A stretch of 64,000 bases of DNA, from positions 13,431,646 to 13,495,645 of the forward strand of contig JALIRH010000018.1 of assembly GCA_023055505.1 (NCBI GenBank), given 5' to 3'. Shown here one piece after another: positions 51,615 to 64,000 of the stretch (its first letter is position 1; each line of letters begins with the position of its first letter). Below the pieces are notes generated by a model. It was given only the letters and a program-made list of their open reading frames with translations. It was not told the origin of the DNA and did no database searches. The DNA comes from Callipepla californica brunnescens (Eukaryota; Chordata; Aves; Galliformes; Odontophoridae). The position numbers and the translations under genes are program-made.

Positions 51615-51703
51615 ATATTTTCTCCCCCTGTTCTTTTGAGGAGGGAGGGTGAGAGAACAGTGTAGTGGAGCTGAGTTACCTACCCATGTGAAAACACCAC
51701 AGA
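51615..51703 (+). repeat. short interspersed repeat, copy 1
   Basis: About 88 bp that align by eye (about 70%) with 58346-58434: shared CCCCTGTTCTTTT, AGGAG, TGGAGCT, and ATGTGAAA(A/C)(C)ACCACA at the end. It lies 190 bp right of a CR1. The family is unknown to me; it could be the end of an old LTR element. Confidence 0.5.
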
Positions 51704-51884
51704 CATACATTGTGCGACATGCCCTAAAAAATAACTAACTAAAATCTTTCTTTTCATTTCGGTAGATGATCACGCTGTCTGACTATAACCTTTTTCTCTT
51801 TAGTAGTTACAACACTTTGAATCCCTTAGAAGTTCACTAGAGGGAGCCCTTGTTATTTACAGATCTGTAATATACATATTCATT

Positions 51885-51901
51885 AAAAAAAAAAAAAAAA
51901 A
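51885..51901 (+). repeat. poly(A) tract, 17 nt
   Basis: A run of 17 A after CATT, with no recognisable retrocopy upstream. Confidence 0.8.
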
Positions 51902-52121
51902 GTTATAAACAGCAGATAGTGGGTTTTGTATTCCTGCCTTAGTATAGTCATTCTTCCTTTCTTGAAGGAGGATATGATTGTGTTAGGTATGCGTGGTCTT
52001 ATCCGTGTAATTCTGCTCTTCCTGAAGTTCATCATTTTCATGACCTTAATGGTCACCTGTGGTGATGCATGCAGTATGTTACGTGAGTGTTTACATAAAC
52101 TGAAACAACAGAACGGTATAA

Positions 52122-52210
52122 TTCCATTTCCTTTCCTTCCATCTTCCTTCCTCCCTCCTTCCCTCCCCCCCCAAAAAAAACCAAAACAAAACAAAACAAA
52201 AAAAACAAAG
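52122..52210. repeat. polypyrimidine tract followed by A/AAAC-rich tract
   Basis: A C/T-only stretch of about 50 nt (CCTT/CTTCC units, then a run of C) is followed directly by an A-rich tract with AAAAC units. It could adopt non-B structure. Short open frames over it are artefacts of composition. Confidence 0.85.
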
Positions 52211-53401
52211 AATAAGAAAAACTCTTTTTAGTTTAAAATTTTACAGTAGATCTTGGAAAACAATGTATCTACCATCCTGATCTAAATCTTCCTAAACTTT
52301 AATGTCCAGAAATATTTCTAGCATGTATCTTTTTAAAATTGGATAGAATAGGTATCACTCTCAGTTATTTTCAGTGTGCTTTCTGTTTTCTTTGTCATTG
52401 AACACAGTATATCTTTTTTGTTTACTCTCACACTGAAGGGAAAACAGTGGCATTGATTGTGCCAGCAGTTTGTGGCTGGTATTTGAAGGTGGAGGCAGCA
52501 GCACAGAAGATTTGAGTCAACAGACTGAATAACTGTTGAAGTAACATTTCTTAAGTGTTCTTAAGCAGACAACATTCTTTCTATGTATTCACCCTGCCCT
52601 CCCCACTTGTTAATCATCTAATACAGAAAGGCCAGAGTTATTTTGATTGATCCTGCATAAGACTAGATGACAACAGCATTAATTCTCTGTTTCAGCAGCA
52701 GTGCCTAGACCCCAGCCTTGCTTCCTAGTGCATGTGTTGTGGAAAGTCAAATGAATGAATGGCAGAATGCTGGGCTGCATTACTGTTGTTGCTGCTTTTT
52801 TGCTCCTGGTAATCCTTCGTCCTCATTTTCCAGGATCTGACTTTGAAATCTGAAATGCTGAAAAAAAAAAAAAAAAGGGAGGATGACTGAGCTTTATCAC
52901 ATTTGGTTTGCTCATAATGCTGCTTTTTTCATACTGACACACCATCATTATATCTTAGAATGAGCTTCAAGGGCTTGGTACCTCTTACAAAGTGCCTTAT
53001 AGTAATTTTTCTTGACCAAATACTGATTTGGTACAAATACTCAGATTAAGACAGCTTCATAAAATGAAATAACTACTGTGTATCTTAGACCACTGGCAAA
53101 ATCTTACTGAAGTTTGTTTCTGACCTATCATATATATAAACTTCTATGTCTGTATATGGACAAGCATACACATTTGGAAACTATACTACACATACTGATT
53201 ACTTTAAGCTCCATTTGCAGCCAGTGGAGATGCACAAGTTAATGTAGGAAAAGATCACAGTGGCTAGGTCTCCCTCTGATCTTAAGAATTCTAGACTTTG
53301 TGCTAGAAAACGATGAGCTGCCCTAAGGTGACTCATGGAGTAAGTCACCCTTGCCTTCTGACTCTGGATAAATCTGTAGATAGAGAGACACTTTTGAAGC
53401 T

Positions 53402-53408
<7 letters not shown>

Positions 53409-53442
<34 letters not shown>
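53409..53442 (+). repeat. poly(A) tract, 34 nt
   Basis: The longest homopolymer in the window, directly after GTGATTT. The sequence to its left resembles no gene or repeat I know. It may mark the tail of a retro-inserted sequence or be a mononucleotide microsatellite. Confidence 0.85.
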
Positions 53443-53444
<2 letters not shown>

Positions 53445-55970
53445 AGCCCTGCTATCAGATATAAACTACTAAGTTATGTAGGCACGCATATAGGGGTGAT
53501 ATTAATAGCAACTAACTTCCAGACAGAGACTGAAATCTCCCAAGAGGATTGGGGTGTTTAACTTACTGAAAACAATCAGATCTCAGTTGTTCTTGGACTA
53601 ATTGCAGTGGACATCATGCAGCCTACACCTGGAATGCTTTCATCAAGCTCCTAGTGAGAGTTCTGACCACACAGTTAAGCAGCACTGTTCTAATTACAGG
53701 GAAATTCATTCAATTTGGGCTATTTGTTACAGTTTCCTATCTCAATCTCATTTGATTTCAGCTACTGGGAGATCTGGCTGGTAACTGTAATGCTAGCAGT
53801 GTGGATCATGGAAATTTGATTAGCCACCAGAATAAGAGAACTTGACAAGATCCTCACAGACCATCTTGTTCAAGGTCTTTCCATTAAGCTTATGGGGAGA
53901 ACTAAGCAATAAATGAGACTGTACGCACTGATAGGGGACAGAGTTTTGGGGAAGGCAACTACAACATTCTCAATGATTTTGCAGGATGATCAAGATCAGT
54001 GAGTAAAAATCCATAGAAGTGACAATGTGAGTTGTCTGTGGAAGAAGTTTGCAGGGATTAAAATCAACTACATCAAAGAGTATAAGAGAAGGAAAAGATT
54101 TAATTTAGGGCAAAACATTTTAAACATTTTTGTTCAGTGCAATCGCATTTTCTCATGGAAGCCGTCAGCAATGCTGTCTACATGAAAAGCTACTGTGAGG
54201 ACTTTAAAGAAATATCACGCAGCTACGGCCATCAAAAGGTTGTTTTAATGTCTGCCTCAGGGCCTGCTGAGTGCCACTGAGAGCAACACCTCCAGTCGTT
54301 CTTCTGCCCAAGGGTACCGAAGGCCATGCCAAATCTCAGCTATGTTGTAGGCAGTCTTGTCTTCTGTCCTAGCTTGCTGACAGGCTTTCTGCATTGACAT
54401 AGGACTTAGTACCTTGCCCTTGTCACCAGGCACTCAAAGGAGCCTGTCCCTGTCATGACCTATCCCTACCCTACAGTGCACTGACTGGTGAGGGTGCTGT
54501 CCTACCTGCTTCAGGACCATGTCTTGGCTCGCAGACCAGCTCGCTGTTCACAAACAACTGCTGGCAAACTCCTATTTAAGTTGGATGGAAGTAGCGAGCT
54601 CAAGATAGATTGAACCTTTGTTGAGAAGAGCATGGAGAAGTGACTGCTAAACGCTTGTTTGTGATAACAGATCCACAGATCACTTCCTCTTCAGCTGTTA
54701 TGATTGGGTATTTGATATATTACCCTCATGCAGGTAATCAATAAATGGTAAGTTAAAAGAGGATTTAGCAGTTTACAGTGACAATGTAGTAAGTTCTTAA
54801 AAGAGTTAAAAGGGTCTTCTGTTCAATTTCTTCTTTTGCTGCTGTTGCATATGCAATTGTCTTCAGTTTCACTTATAACTTTCAGTGACAAGCCCCAAAA
54901 ATGTAGAAATTTCACTCTGTGTTCCCCTAAATTGCTCATATCTATGCTTAAAGTGGTAGCTTTGATTCTGGTCCTTGTTTTAAAACAGATTCTCTCGTGA
55001 CTTTGGGCAAAAATAGCTGTATCTGAACACCAGTTCTTACTGACCTTATCATCTAGTATAGCGCTGACAGATTTTAAGCAGAGATTTTATTTTTGCATTT
55101 TATTTTGAAGTGTATAATCAAAGTAATCATCACTATGCCATGTGAAAAATGTAACTTTTTTTTTAATGATCCCCATGGTGAGCAAATGAAGCCATTTTTT
55201 GCAAGGATCTTATGGTAGAGCACAAGAAGCCAGCAGCTCCTGCAGCAGTAATAGATTGAAGCCTATCAATCTTAACAGCTAACCGTCTTTCTCATGGCTG
55301 ACAGAACTCTAAATAAAGATACAAGCAGTGGAAAAATTGTCTGAATAAGAAATGATATTGTCAAAAAGTGACAGAAAATCTATAAATGAGTGGAAATAAG
55401 ACTTTTTTCTATTGACATCAGCTTCAGATATAGTATAGTTTGTCTTGACCTGCACCACATGAAAATCTCTCACATCATCCCCGTGCAGGATTTACACACC
55501 TAGTCAGTGTGTAGATATCACATCAGTCTTTGGAGTTTTCAGTATTCTGTCTGCAGAACTCATATCATCACTGCAGGTGAGATGTTATTCCTGTCTGGTG
55601 TTATTCAGGTTAGTGCAAGGGAACCTAATTACAAGCTGCAAGATGGCCTAGTTGTGAGTCATAGGACATGAAAGGGAAAATGTCACTGTTGCAAGATCCT
55701 TTGACCTACAAAAGGGGAAGTCACAATGGCAGCCAGATTGTTTTGTTCAAAAGACTGCAGGAAAAAATAATGGGCAAAGCTGCAAAACCTAAGAAATTTG
55801 TGTCTGTAGAGTCACTTGCCCATTTTAGCCTGTACTGATAAATATGGATGGTATAATAAATAGGTATCTCCACTACATTTCAGTGGTATCTCTGTGGTTC
55901 ACAAGCTTCCTTAGCATTACAGCATGCTTGCTACCTCTTTTAGAAAGCTTTCACAGACTGAACTAAGAGC
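53443..55970. other. gene-free stretch
   Basis: No exon recognised. A GC-richer block at about 54240-54620 is followed by TATTTAAG (about 54572) and AATAAA (about 54741), a layout that could be an old LTR, but no paired ends were seen. Confidence 0.4.
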
Positions 55971-56411
55971 TGTGGAACTACAGGCTGGTGAGCTTCACCT
56001 CTGTGCCTGGGAAGATCATGGAACAAATCCTCCTAGAGGACATGTTAAGGCACGTGAGGGATGAGCAGGTGATCTGGGACAGCCAGCATGGCTTTGCCAA
56101 TGAAGATCATGCCTGACCTATCTGATGGCCTTCTATGATGGAGTGACAGCATTGGTGGACAAAGGGAAGGTGGCCAGTGTCATCTACTTGGACTTGTGCA
56201 AGTCCTGGTTGTTCCAAACCACATTCTTATCTCTAATTTGAAGAGATACGGATTTGAGGAGTTGACTGTACGGTGGATAAGGAATTGGTTGGAAAGCCAA
56301 TGGTAACCTGTTCTCCACCAGAAGAGGGGTGGCCAGCAAGGACAGGGAGATGATTATCACTCTCTACTCTGGCCTTGTGAGGCCCCATCTGGAGTACTGC
56401 ATCCAGGCCAG
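55971..56411 (+). mobile_element. CR1 LINE internal fragment with deletions
   Basis: Plus-strand CR1 ORF2 text: 'aactacaggctggtgagctt', 'ggaacaaatcctcctagagg', 'cagcatggctttgcc', 'gtcatctacttggacttgtg', 'ggccttgtgaggccccatct'. A deletion joins RT sequence to the C-terminal region at about 56306. It has no CR1 3' terminus. Confidence 0.88.
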
Positions 56412-57002
56412 ATTTACTGACTTCCAGGCACAAAATTGCAAAATTCCACAGCCCAATTGGTGCTGAGATCAAAGCTGTTGTAATGCAACCTGTAAGAAAT
56501 TCTTAGGCAAATCTTCAGTTGAGTAAATAATGTATTTCAATTGTTTCCACATCACCTTCATCTCTTATTCAGGTTCTTCATTTTAGATCAAGTACAGGCA
56601 TCATGAATTAGTTCCTATGAATGCTCACCCATGCAGAAGGTCAGCTCTAACCCCGTTGCTTTTATCTGTTTTAGACAGAGCTGCTTCTCCCATGCCTTCT
56701 TCCCCTAGATGCTGGCTGACTGTGGTAACTACTTCCCCAGCCAGACACAGAAGACTAATTTCAGTCAGTGAAGTTTTTCAGAATCACTGTTAGAAGTTGT
56801 GCAATCCACTTGAGAAGTTATCAGCTGCACCTGTCTGTTTTCTCCCTCTCCTAGAGACTAGGTATCACACAACAGAAGCAGGAAAAAATGTTTGTATCTC
56901 TGCTGCCCCCTTGCACGGGAGTTGTTTTGTGTTTTTTTCTCCATCTCCTTTTCACCACTTAGCTGTGCAGGAAAACTGCTGCATATTTTAGTTTTCTGCC
57001 TT
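56412..57002. other. gene-free gap
   Basis: No exon or repeat recognised. Confidence 0.45.
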
Positions 57003-57157
57003 CATAGAATCATAGAATGGTTTGGGTTGGAAGGGACCTTAAGATCATCTAGTTCCAACCCCCCTGCTATTGGCAGGAGCACCTGTCTCTGGACCAAATT
57101 GCTCAGAGCCCCACCCAGCCTGGCCTTGAACAACTCAAGGGTAGACGCATCAAGAAC
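57003..57157 (-). mobile_element. CR1 LINE 3' end
   Basis: A well-preserved CR1 terminus in reverse: CATAGAATCATAGAATGG, then 'tttgggttggaagggacct' and 'cccagcctggccttgaaca'. Among the least diverged CR1 pieces here. Confidence 0.95.
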
Positions 57158-57324
57158 TAAAAAGCAAAGAAAATTAGGTTCTCACCGCAACAAGTGGAAA
57201 GAACTTTGTCTGACTTACAATAGAACAAGAAATTGAATCCAGACAATACAAAGAATTCATAAATGTCAATATTGTGAAATTTATGTTTATGGATATTGAT
57301 CAAAGAAGAAAATAAATGTAAGGA

Positions 57325-57539
57325 AAAAGTTATTCACAAAGGAGGTGGTTGGGCCATGGTACTGTCTCCCCAGGGCAGTGGTCATGGCACTGTACTGCCA
57401 GAGCTCAAAGGGATTAGACTCTGCTCTCAGATGTAAGGTCTGAATTTTGGGTGGTCCTGTGTGCAGCCAGAAGCTGGACTTAGTGATCCTTGTGGGACCC
57501 TTCTAAATCAGGATATTCTGTGATTCTGTGATTCTAATA
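57325..57539 (+). mobile_element. CR1 LINE 3' end
   Basis: Plus-strand CR1 ending in TTCTGTGATTCTGTGATTCT, preceded by 'aaaaagttattcacaaagg', 'ctccccagggcagtgg' and 'ggacttagtgatccttg'. Faces away from the CR1 at 57003-57157, giving a second inverted pair. Confidence 0.9.
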
Positions 57540-58345
57540 TTCAAAACTGAAGTTTCACCTTGAAGATCCTAAGAGGAGAATAGACTGATGGAGAAAAAAT
57601 CTAGTGTCACTTGAAAGCAAGAAACTACATTTCAAAATGGGTCTTGAGCAGTGCTATGCATTGACACTAGCATGAACAGTGACTCAGTGAAAGAGAAGTA
57701 CCTTCAAGTAAATCACTTCTATGTTTTTTATTACTTGTATGTTTCATACTTCTAGATAAATCAAGTTTGTATTAGAGCAATTTCTTCTTCTTCATATCAC
57801 TGTTTTACCTTGTAAACTGTTATCAGAATCAATGCATCTAAAACTAATACTGAGGTGAGTATTCTGTATAAAGAACTCTGAGTGTTTACTGTTTTCAATC
57901 ATCGTGCTTTCTGACTTCTATTTCTTGGAAAGCCCCAGCTTCCTTCTCACTTCTGAACCTTCTCATCTCTGACGCTTTCAGGTTGTTGTATTTCCTATTA
58001 GTATGACCAAAGCCAAGTTAGATGTATATGAAGCTGCTGCGTATCTTACTATCCCAATTTATTTTACTGCTAACTTACATAGCTTGACATACAAAGTGTT
58101 CTTCAAGGAGCTCACAGTAAACTATAGAACTGCTAGGGAGTGAATGAATAGCTGAAGTAATAATTTCTTTCACCATCCCAGCTAGACCTTGAAAAGGCCA
58201 TCCTGTTTCCAGTCTCAGAGGTTTGCACCAGCTAGGAGAGATTCCTTCATGATACGATTATCATGGGGCACTGTAGCTAATGTAGCTATTGAAGAAAAAA
58301 AATACAATGGCTATCTTCTAGGAGGAAGTTATATTGTAGGAATTG
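57540..58345. other. gene-free gap
   Basis: No exon or repeat recognised. Confidence 0.45.
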
Positions 58346-58434
58346 ACATTTTCTTCCCCTGTTCTTTTCAGGAGCAAGAGTAAGAATGCAGCATGGTGGA
58401 GCTTAGATGTTTGTTAATGTGAAACCACCACACA
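58346..58434 (+). repeat. short interspersed repeat, copy 2
   Basis: Partner of 51615-51703 (see that entry), same strand. It lies about 60 bp left of a CR1. Identity is about 70% by eye, with no indel-free core longer than about 14 bp. Confidence 0.5.
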
Positions 58435-58497
58435 GGAGCAAAAGGATTCAGTTAGGGTATCTATAAACCACCATTAGCACTACCTAATCAGAGATCA

Positions 58498-58812
58498 GAG
58501 AGTCATCGAGGTTGGAAAAGACCTCCAAGATCATTAAGTATAGCCATTAACTTGACCTACAAAGTCCCACCACTAAACAGTGTCTTTTAGTGTCACATCA
58601 CATCCATGCATCTCTTAAATACCTCTAGGGATGAGGACTCCACCACTTCCCTGTGCAGCCTGTTTCAATGCTTGACCACCTGCTCCATGAAGAAATTCTT
58701 CCTAATGGATTCGTTAATCATCTCCTGGCACAACATGAGACCATTTCATGACACGCTAGCACTTGACAGCAGAAAAAAGAGACTGGCACCTTTCTTATTG
58801 CAACCTCTTAAT
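58498..58812 (-). mobile_element. CR1 LINE 3' fragment
   Basis: Minus-strand CR1 lacking the last terminal repeat: 'gaggttggaaaagacctcc', 'acctctagggatgaggactc', 'caccacttccctgtgcagc', 'aagaaattcttcctaatgg'. Diverged. Confidence 0.88.
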
Positions 58813-61800
58813 ATGACGTCTATGTCTCCAAAACAGGATGCACACATCTTAGGAGGTGCGAAAGACAATTTTTTGTGTTAGAAGAAGAAAATATTTTTGT
58901 ACTACCAGTAACATAAAAAATAGTGAAAAAAAAGTGAAAAATAGTGTTTATTTAATCTTTTTCTCTTCCTTTTCATGTTCTTTTTTGTGTGTGCATTTGT
59001 TTTATTATGTAAATAACGTGTAAATACAGTAGTACGTATCCACATTTATTTACAAATGTACTTATATTGGGGGTTTGCCCTCAATTTTTTTTATGATTTG
59101 TGTGCATGATCAAACATGTTTTAGAGACCATTGCTGTATGTTACATTGGAACCATCTAGCCCTGAATGTCCATCTGGGCAACTGCAGAGCAGAGCCCCAG
59201 TAGGACATTCTCATTTGGGAGTGTCAGGTAAGTACTGCTATTGAAACAGGTTGCCTATATTTCCCACTATGTAAAATGAAACTGATGGGAGAATGGCAGA
59301 GACCTGTCAGTCTGATAATCTGCTTCCCTTGTATTTGTGCTCATCTTTTACTTGGATTGCACTTAATATTTTAAGAAATTATTTATAAATTTCCAAGTTT
59401 TAAATAGAAAGTAAATATACGTTAGAATGTCAATCTGGCAAAGCCATATAAATGTTCCAGAAAAAAAAACTCTGATGACTGCATTCTTTGTGATGAAAGG
59501 TGAGTGAAACAGCCATACAGTGCTCCATGAGTAATGAATTTTCCAAAAAAGGGTTTTAAATTAGGGAAAAAAATATGTATCCTTTTAGCAAATATGCTAA
59601 AATAGCTTTGTCAGTTATTAAAAGATAAGAAAAAGGGAAGTAGACATTACAGTATAACATGAGTATTTTTTGTCAGCGCACAGCAAAATTGCATTCAAGT
59701 AGAAGAGAATGAAGAAATGCAATGTGTGTTAAAAAAAATCAGGTAAGAAAATAATTTATTTGTTAAGAATGTATAAAGTCACTGGGAGCAGAAGCAACTC
59801 TCTTCAGAGTTCCCTTGAGTGACAGGAGCGTATGATTTGTGATTGTATTTTTTTGGTCTGTAGTTTGAAGAAATTGAGTTTGTCCAGGCTTGAGAAGAAA
59901 AGTGCAAAGAGAGCTTATTCAGTGATGACATGGTTTGAAGGTGGTCATTCTTTGTGTCCAGCATGGCTCCGGTCTGAAGATTCATGGAAGATTATTTTTT
60001 CCTAAGTTTAAGGTGGCACTTGAACAGTTTACCTGAGGAAATTACACTTCCCATCAGTATTTCTAAGCAGATATTAGGTAAACATTTTATGTTTGAAATC
60101 TAGCTGATTCTTCTACAGGGGAAGGATATGAACAAATGAGACCCCATCAAATCCTATTTGCTTTGTGAAATTGTGATTTTGATTTCTTATATTATACTAA
60201 TTGCAAAATTAGGTAAAACCACATTGAACTAAGTAGCGTATGAAGTCCTTTTATTCAAAGTTTATGGAATTTCCATCTTACCATGCTTAAATAAAGGTTT
60301 GAAAAACTTCACTATTTGAGGAAATAGCACAGCTTTGAAAACCAGCCTTCAGTATTTTTATTTAGTCAACTATATATTTAGCTCTTGCTCAGTTATTTAT
60401 TTCCATTCTTTGTATTTTGTAATGCCAAATACTTTAATACATATATTCATAACAGGAACAGGGTAATATTTTCAGAACTGCTTAAGTAAATTTAAATCCC
60501 AAGTTAGATTTGTTATTCTGAAGTCACTTTGGCAGAAACAAACATTTTATTTAGCACCCCCTTCCAAAGGCATGGTAGTGTATATTTCAGACAATTTGCA
60601 ATACTGGAAATGATTAGGATGGAATAAAAATGAATAAACCCAGAAGGCAGATTGTTGCTTAGTGTATTTTACTTCTGCTTCATGGGTTTGCTGCTGGAGG
60701 GGAATTATTCCTCTTCATCTGCATGCACACATGTTCAGTGAGCCGCTGAGAGGGGAAGTGAAACCATAGCGGTGTGAGCTGAGGGATGCTGGTGGGATGG
60801 TGAGTTGAAGGAAGGTCACCTGCGCTGGTGCTCCATAGACAGCTTTGAAGCATGGGGAAAAAATTGACTCCTCTGCAGATGGTTTTGCCAGTCCTTAACA
60901 GACATCTGTGACTTTAGACACTGTGAGGAGGCTTCTATACATTCATGCAAAGCTAGTGAAGATATTATTGAACAAATACTCTGCCTTTTGGGGTTTTCTG
61001 CATTTACAGCCTGTGAATGTTCAAGATGGCAGTATAGAGAACTTTTCAAATATTTCAGGTAAAGCCCATCCATTGTCATCAGGCAAAGGATTCTTCTGCT
61101 CTTTCTCCACAGAGAAAGGCTTTTAGGGAAGTGTTTGAGGGTGTTTCTTTCATTTTGTTTTGTTTTTCTGTAGAAGAGTTAGTATGAAACAGTCTGGTTT
61201 CTGTCTTCTGTTTTCTTCACAAGGCAATTACTTGACAGCTTAGAGTAAACCATAGGGAGACACTGGAAAAGTAGTGTTTTCTAACACTTACTTTCTATAG
61301 GACTATTACAGGAAGGATGGTATGTTATATAACAGAATTCACAACTTCTCTTGGAAGTCCCATTTGAGAATTAAAGCAGGGCCTGAAGTCCTACAGCTTT
61401 TCCTCTCCACTTTTTGGGTGTGATGCCATAGCCACAGAGCTCGACATCAGTCTGATACCTGTGCCTTTACTGAAAAGATAACACCTAGTGGAAAATGTCC
61501 AAATATTCAGTTGTTCTTTGATTATATGCTTGCATGTTCACACGCACATGCATAGTAGCAGTAGTCTGACTTTTTATCTGTTTCATGCTTTAGCCTTTAT
61601 TTAGGATATTATTGGAGCCTATAAAACCAAGTACGCACACAAATTAAATGAGCAGCTGGGAAGTGAGCAGGAGAGCACTCGTTTTGCTTTCACTCTCCCA
61701 TAAGGATATGCAAGGGCCTGCCCTGTAGGCCTGCCTCACAGGGAAGGATCTGGGAGCTGAGGGAGGTCATGAGGCCTGTGGGGCCATTCCCAGTCACGGC

Positions 61801-64000
61801 CTGTCCTTCAGCATCCACTGGGGGAGCAGGATTGAATGGACCCCATCTATGGCTCTCCGGGCCCAGCAGTATGAAAAGCTTTAGTCTGGCAGGAGCCAGA
61901 TCCCATGCCAGGGACAGGGTGCTTCAAGTATTTGGCACAATGGGTCTGAGCAGCAGGAAATGGGTATGATTGCTTAGTACAGTCCCTAAGGGATTGCTGC
62001 AACAAATAAACATCCAACTGTTACGAACATCAATATCTAGGAACCGGGACATTACTCAAGCCCTGCCTCATCTCAGGAAACATCCTAATTTCTTGGAATC
62101 TTTGGCTTGTATGAGATTTATATATATATAAATATATACATATGGGTGTGTGTGTGTCTTTGTGTATAGTTTTGTTCTGACTCAGACCTAAACTGAAAAA
62201 GTGCCTGAAGTTCCCAGAAATCTCAGAAATTTTTCTAATCAGCTTTGGAAGAAGACTGTCGGTTGCTCTTTCATTTCTTAGAAAAAAAAAAAAAAAGAAT
62301 TGACTTCAGACTTTTTAGGAAGCATATTGTTTTCTTGTGACTGTGGCTGATAGAGAAAATCTTCAATAGTAGAGAAGAGAGAGGAATCTGTTGTTGAAAT
62401 GATGTAGAATATGTCAAAATAGTGAACATTTAGAATATCATTCTTGTTTACATTTACTTCATAGCTCCACAAAGATAATTATTTTTGTACCACGGTGTGG
62501 GTATGAAGCTCTCAGGAGTGAACATGGGCAACTGATTTTTAATTGTGTTTCTCTGTAAGCAGTGATTACACCATAACAGAAACGTAGCTGGTAACAGTTA
62601 GAGTATTTGTATTTCAATATGAATACTTACTACTTCAGTTCAATAAAAACACTGCTAAGGATAGTATTGCTATGAGCATGCAAAAGAGTTTCATGTCGTT
62701 TGTTTTAGACACTTGACTGTCTTTGCAGACAATGATACAACTGATGTTAAATACAGCTAAAAGATGTAATGTGAACATTGTACAGCTTTTTCACTTTTCA
62801 TATGCATCACAGGAACTGTTTGAAGAACTGGAGTTAGTGGCTTGTCATATTATTGTTACTATTTAATTTATCACTACTTGATCGTTCACAGGTAAGTGTC
62901 AGCATGTGATCTGGACTACATCTTCTATGCAGAGTCTTAATTGTGTTGAGAAACTGGTTTGTATATGCCATCCATTTAAATGGCTTTTACTTTTGTTTGT
63001 TCCACAAAGGGAGATGAGTTTAGCTTCAGCTGAAGAAAATGAAGTAAAAATTAAGAATGTCTTGTTTCTGGTGAGATCCCGTTGGGAGAAAACATAGCAT
63101 TGTTGGCAGTATAGGTGAAGTTTAATTTCTGGATTGAGAATGTGACCCAGCCTTGCCATAAAAGGAAAGCCATTAGTCTTGGTTTCTGTTCCCTCTGTAT
63201 GTCTGTGCAGTGGAAACTGCTCTTCTATATGCACGGTTTACTATGATAGGAAGTTGTATCTTAAATAAGTTGCTTGAGCACTGAACTTTTCAAATTGTTA
63301 TGTGTACTTACTTGAATTAGATTGGAATGGGTTTTGTGCCAGTGAAGCTCTTCAGAAATGAGATGGCTTGAAATTTTAATCTGGCGGATGTTACACTGAT
63401 TTGGTAGTAAATCAAGGTTCCGGCTGTAATTTGTAGGCAAGTCATGTGAGCTTGCTGTAGAGATCAAGGAACTCATTGTTGAAGCACAGAAAGTTGAAAA
63501 AGGAAAGCACATCCCAGCAGTGAATAATTTGTAATTCAGTGTTTCCTTTTTGTCTGCCTACTTGTGCAGGTGATGCAGGTGATACAAAGCCTATTTTCCA
63601 AATACTGTGAAACAGCTGAGAAACCATTTATGGGCCTTACTAGTGAGGAACACCTAGGAAGTAGAAACTCTGCTTTTTGTCTTGCATTGTATTTGTCATG
63701 TAAAATTTCAGCATAAAGCCATGCCATTGAAGTAAAAAGATTCATGACACTTGGTCTAAGTTAGAGCAAAAAATGTCCCCTTCTTCAGAGGTTTTTCAGG
63801 TGCTTTATTACTGCCACAAGAAGAGTAATATTGGAATGCCAGTTCCTCAAAAATAAACAACTGAGGTTTTCAACAGGTGCCATTTCCTCAGCTTAAGGAA
63901 TCCAGAATTGGCTCAGCACCGTCTCTCTTGCTGTGATCTCACTTAACCAGAGGCTGCTCTCCTTCTGTCCTCAAGTTGCAGGTATTTCTGTCAAAGGATC
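58813..64000. other. gene-free stretch
   Basis: No exon, RNA gene or CR1 recognised. It has a TA/TG microsatellite at about 62118-62157 and a GC-richer patch at about 61650-61970 without known features. By human synteny this would lie towards P2RY8, perhaps within its long first intron, but nothing in the sequence confirms that. Confidence 0.5.
62118..62157. repeat. (TA)n/(TG)n microsatellite
   Basis: Alternating TA units to about 62142, followed by TG units to about 62157. Confidence 0.85.

Noticed and set aside
1..64000. CRISPR arrays, operons, tRNA or rRNA genes
   Set aside because: No regularly spaced repeats, no recognisable tRNA cloverleaf boxes and no rRNA sequence were seen. The window is vertebrate nuclear DNA, so prokaryotic features are not expected.

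Overview
This window is vertebrate nuclear DNA, almost certainly from a galliform or closely related bird. It carries many CR1 LINE fragments, a mariner remnant of the type known from chicken, short introns, and two spliced genes whose products closely resemble the chicken proteins. From memory, the ASMT product differs from chicken ASMT at roughly two dozen positions, so I favour a relative of chicken over chicken itself. No tools were run; every family call is by eye.

Two genes lie head to tail on the minus strand, in the order also found in human PAR1. AKAP17A (46221 to 40443, four coding exons, 686 codons) encodes a PKA-anchoring, RS-rich splicing regulator. Its promoter lies in a CpG island at about 46.45-47.05 kb. 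ASMT (32544 to 25664, eight coding exons, 346 codons) encodes the last enzyme of melatonin synthesis. Both are intact: every splice junction I checked is GT-AG and every reading frame joins correctly.

Region by region: 1-16.5 kb is gene-free, with a mariner remnant (5.4-5.9 kb) and one CR1. From 16.5 to 25.7 kb is the rearranged 3' flank of ASMT. It holds two 485-bp copies of an unclassified repeat that are about 97.5% identical, several CR1 pieces, and a frameshifted partial copy of the last ASMT exon plus 3' UTR (about 20.4-20.9 kb). From 25.7 to 32.5 kb is ASMT, and 32.7-40.4 kb is a spacer that probably includes the AKAP17A 3' UTR. From 40.4 to 47 kb is AKAP17A and its CpG island. From 47.1 to 58.8 kb is a CR1-rich block that includes a 1.4-kb copy with reverse-transcriptase remnants. 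The rest, to 64 kb, shows no gene. In human the next gene on this side is P2RY8, divergent from AKAP17A. Its single coding exon is not in the window, but a non-coding first exon or intron could be.

I did not find a new multi-gene system. The most unusual structures are the ASMT terminal-exon pseudogene and the near-identical 485-bp repeat pair next to it.
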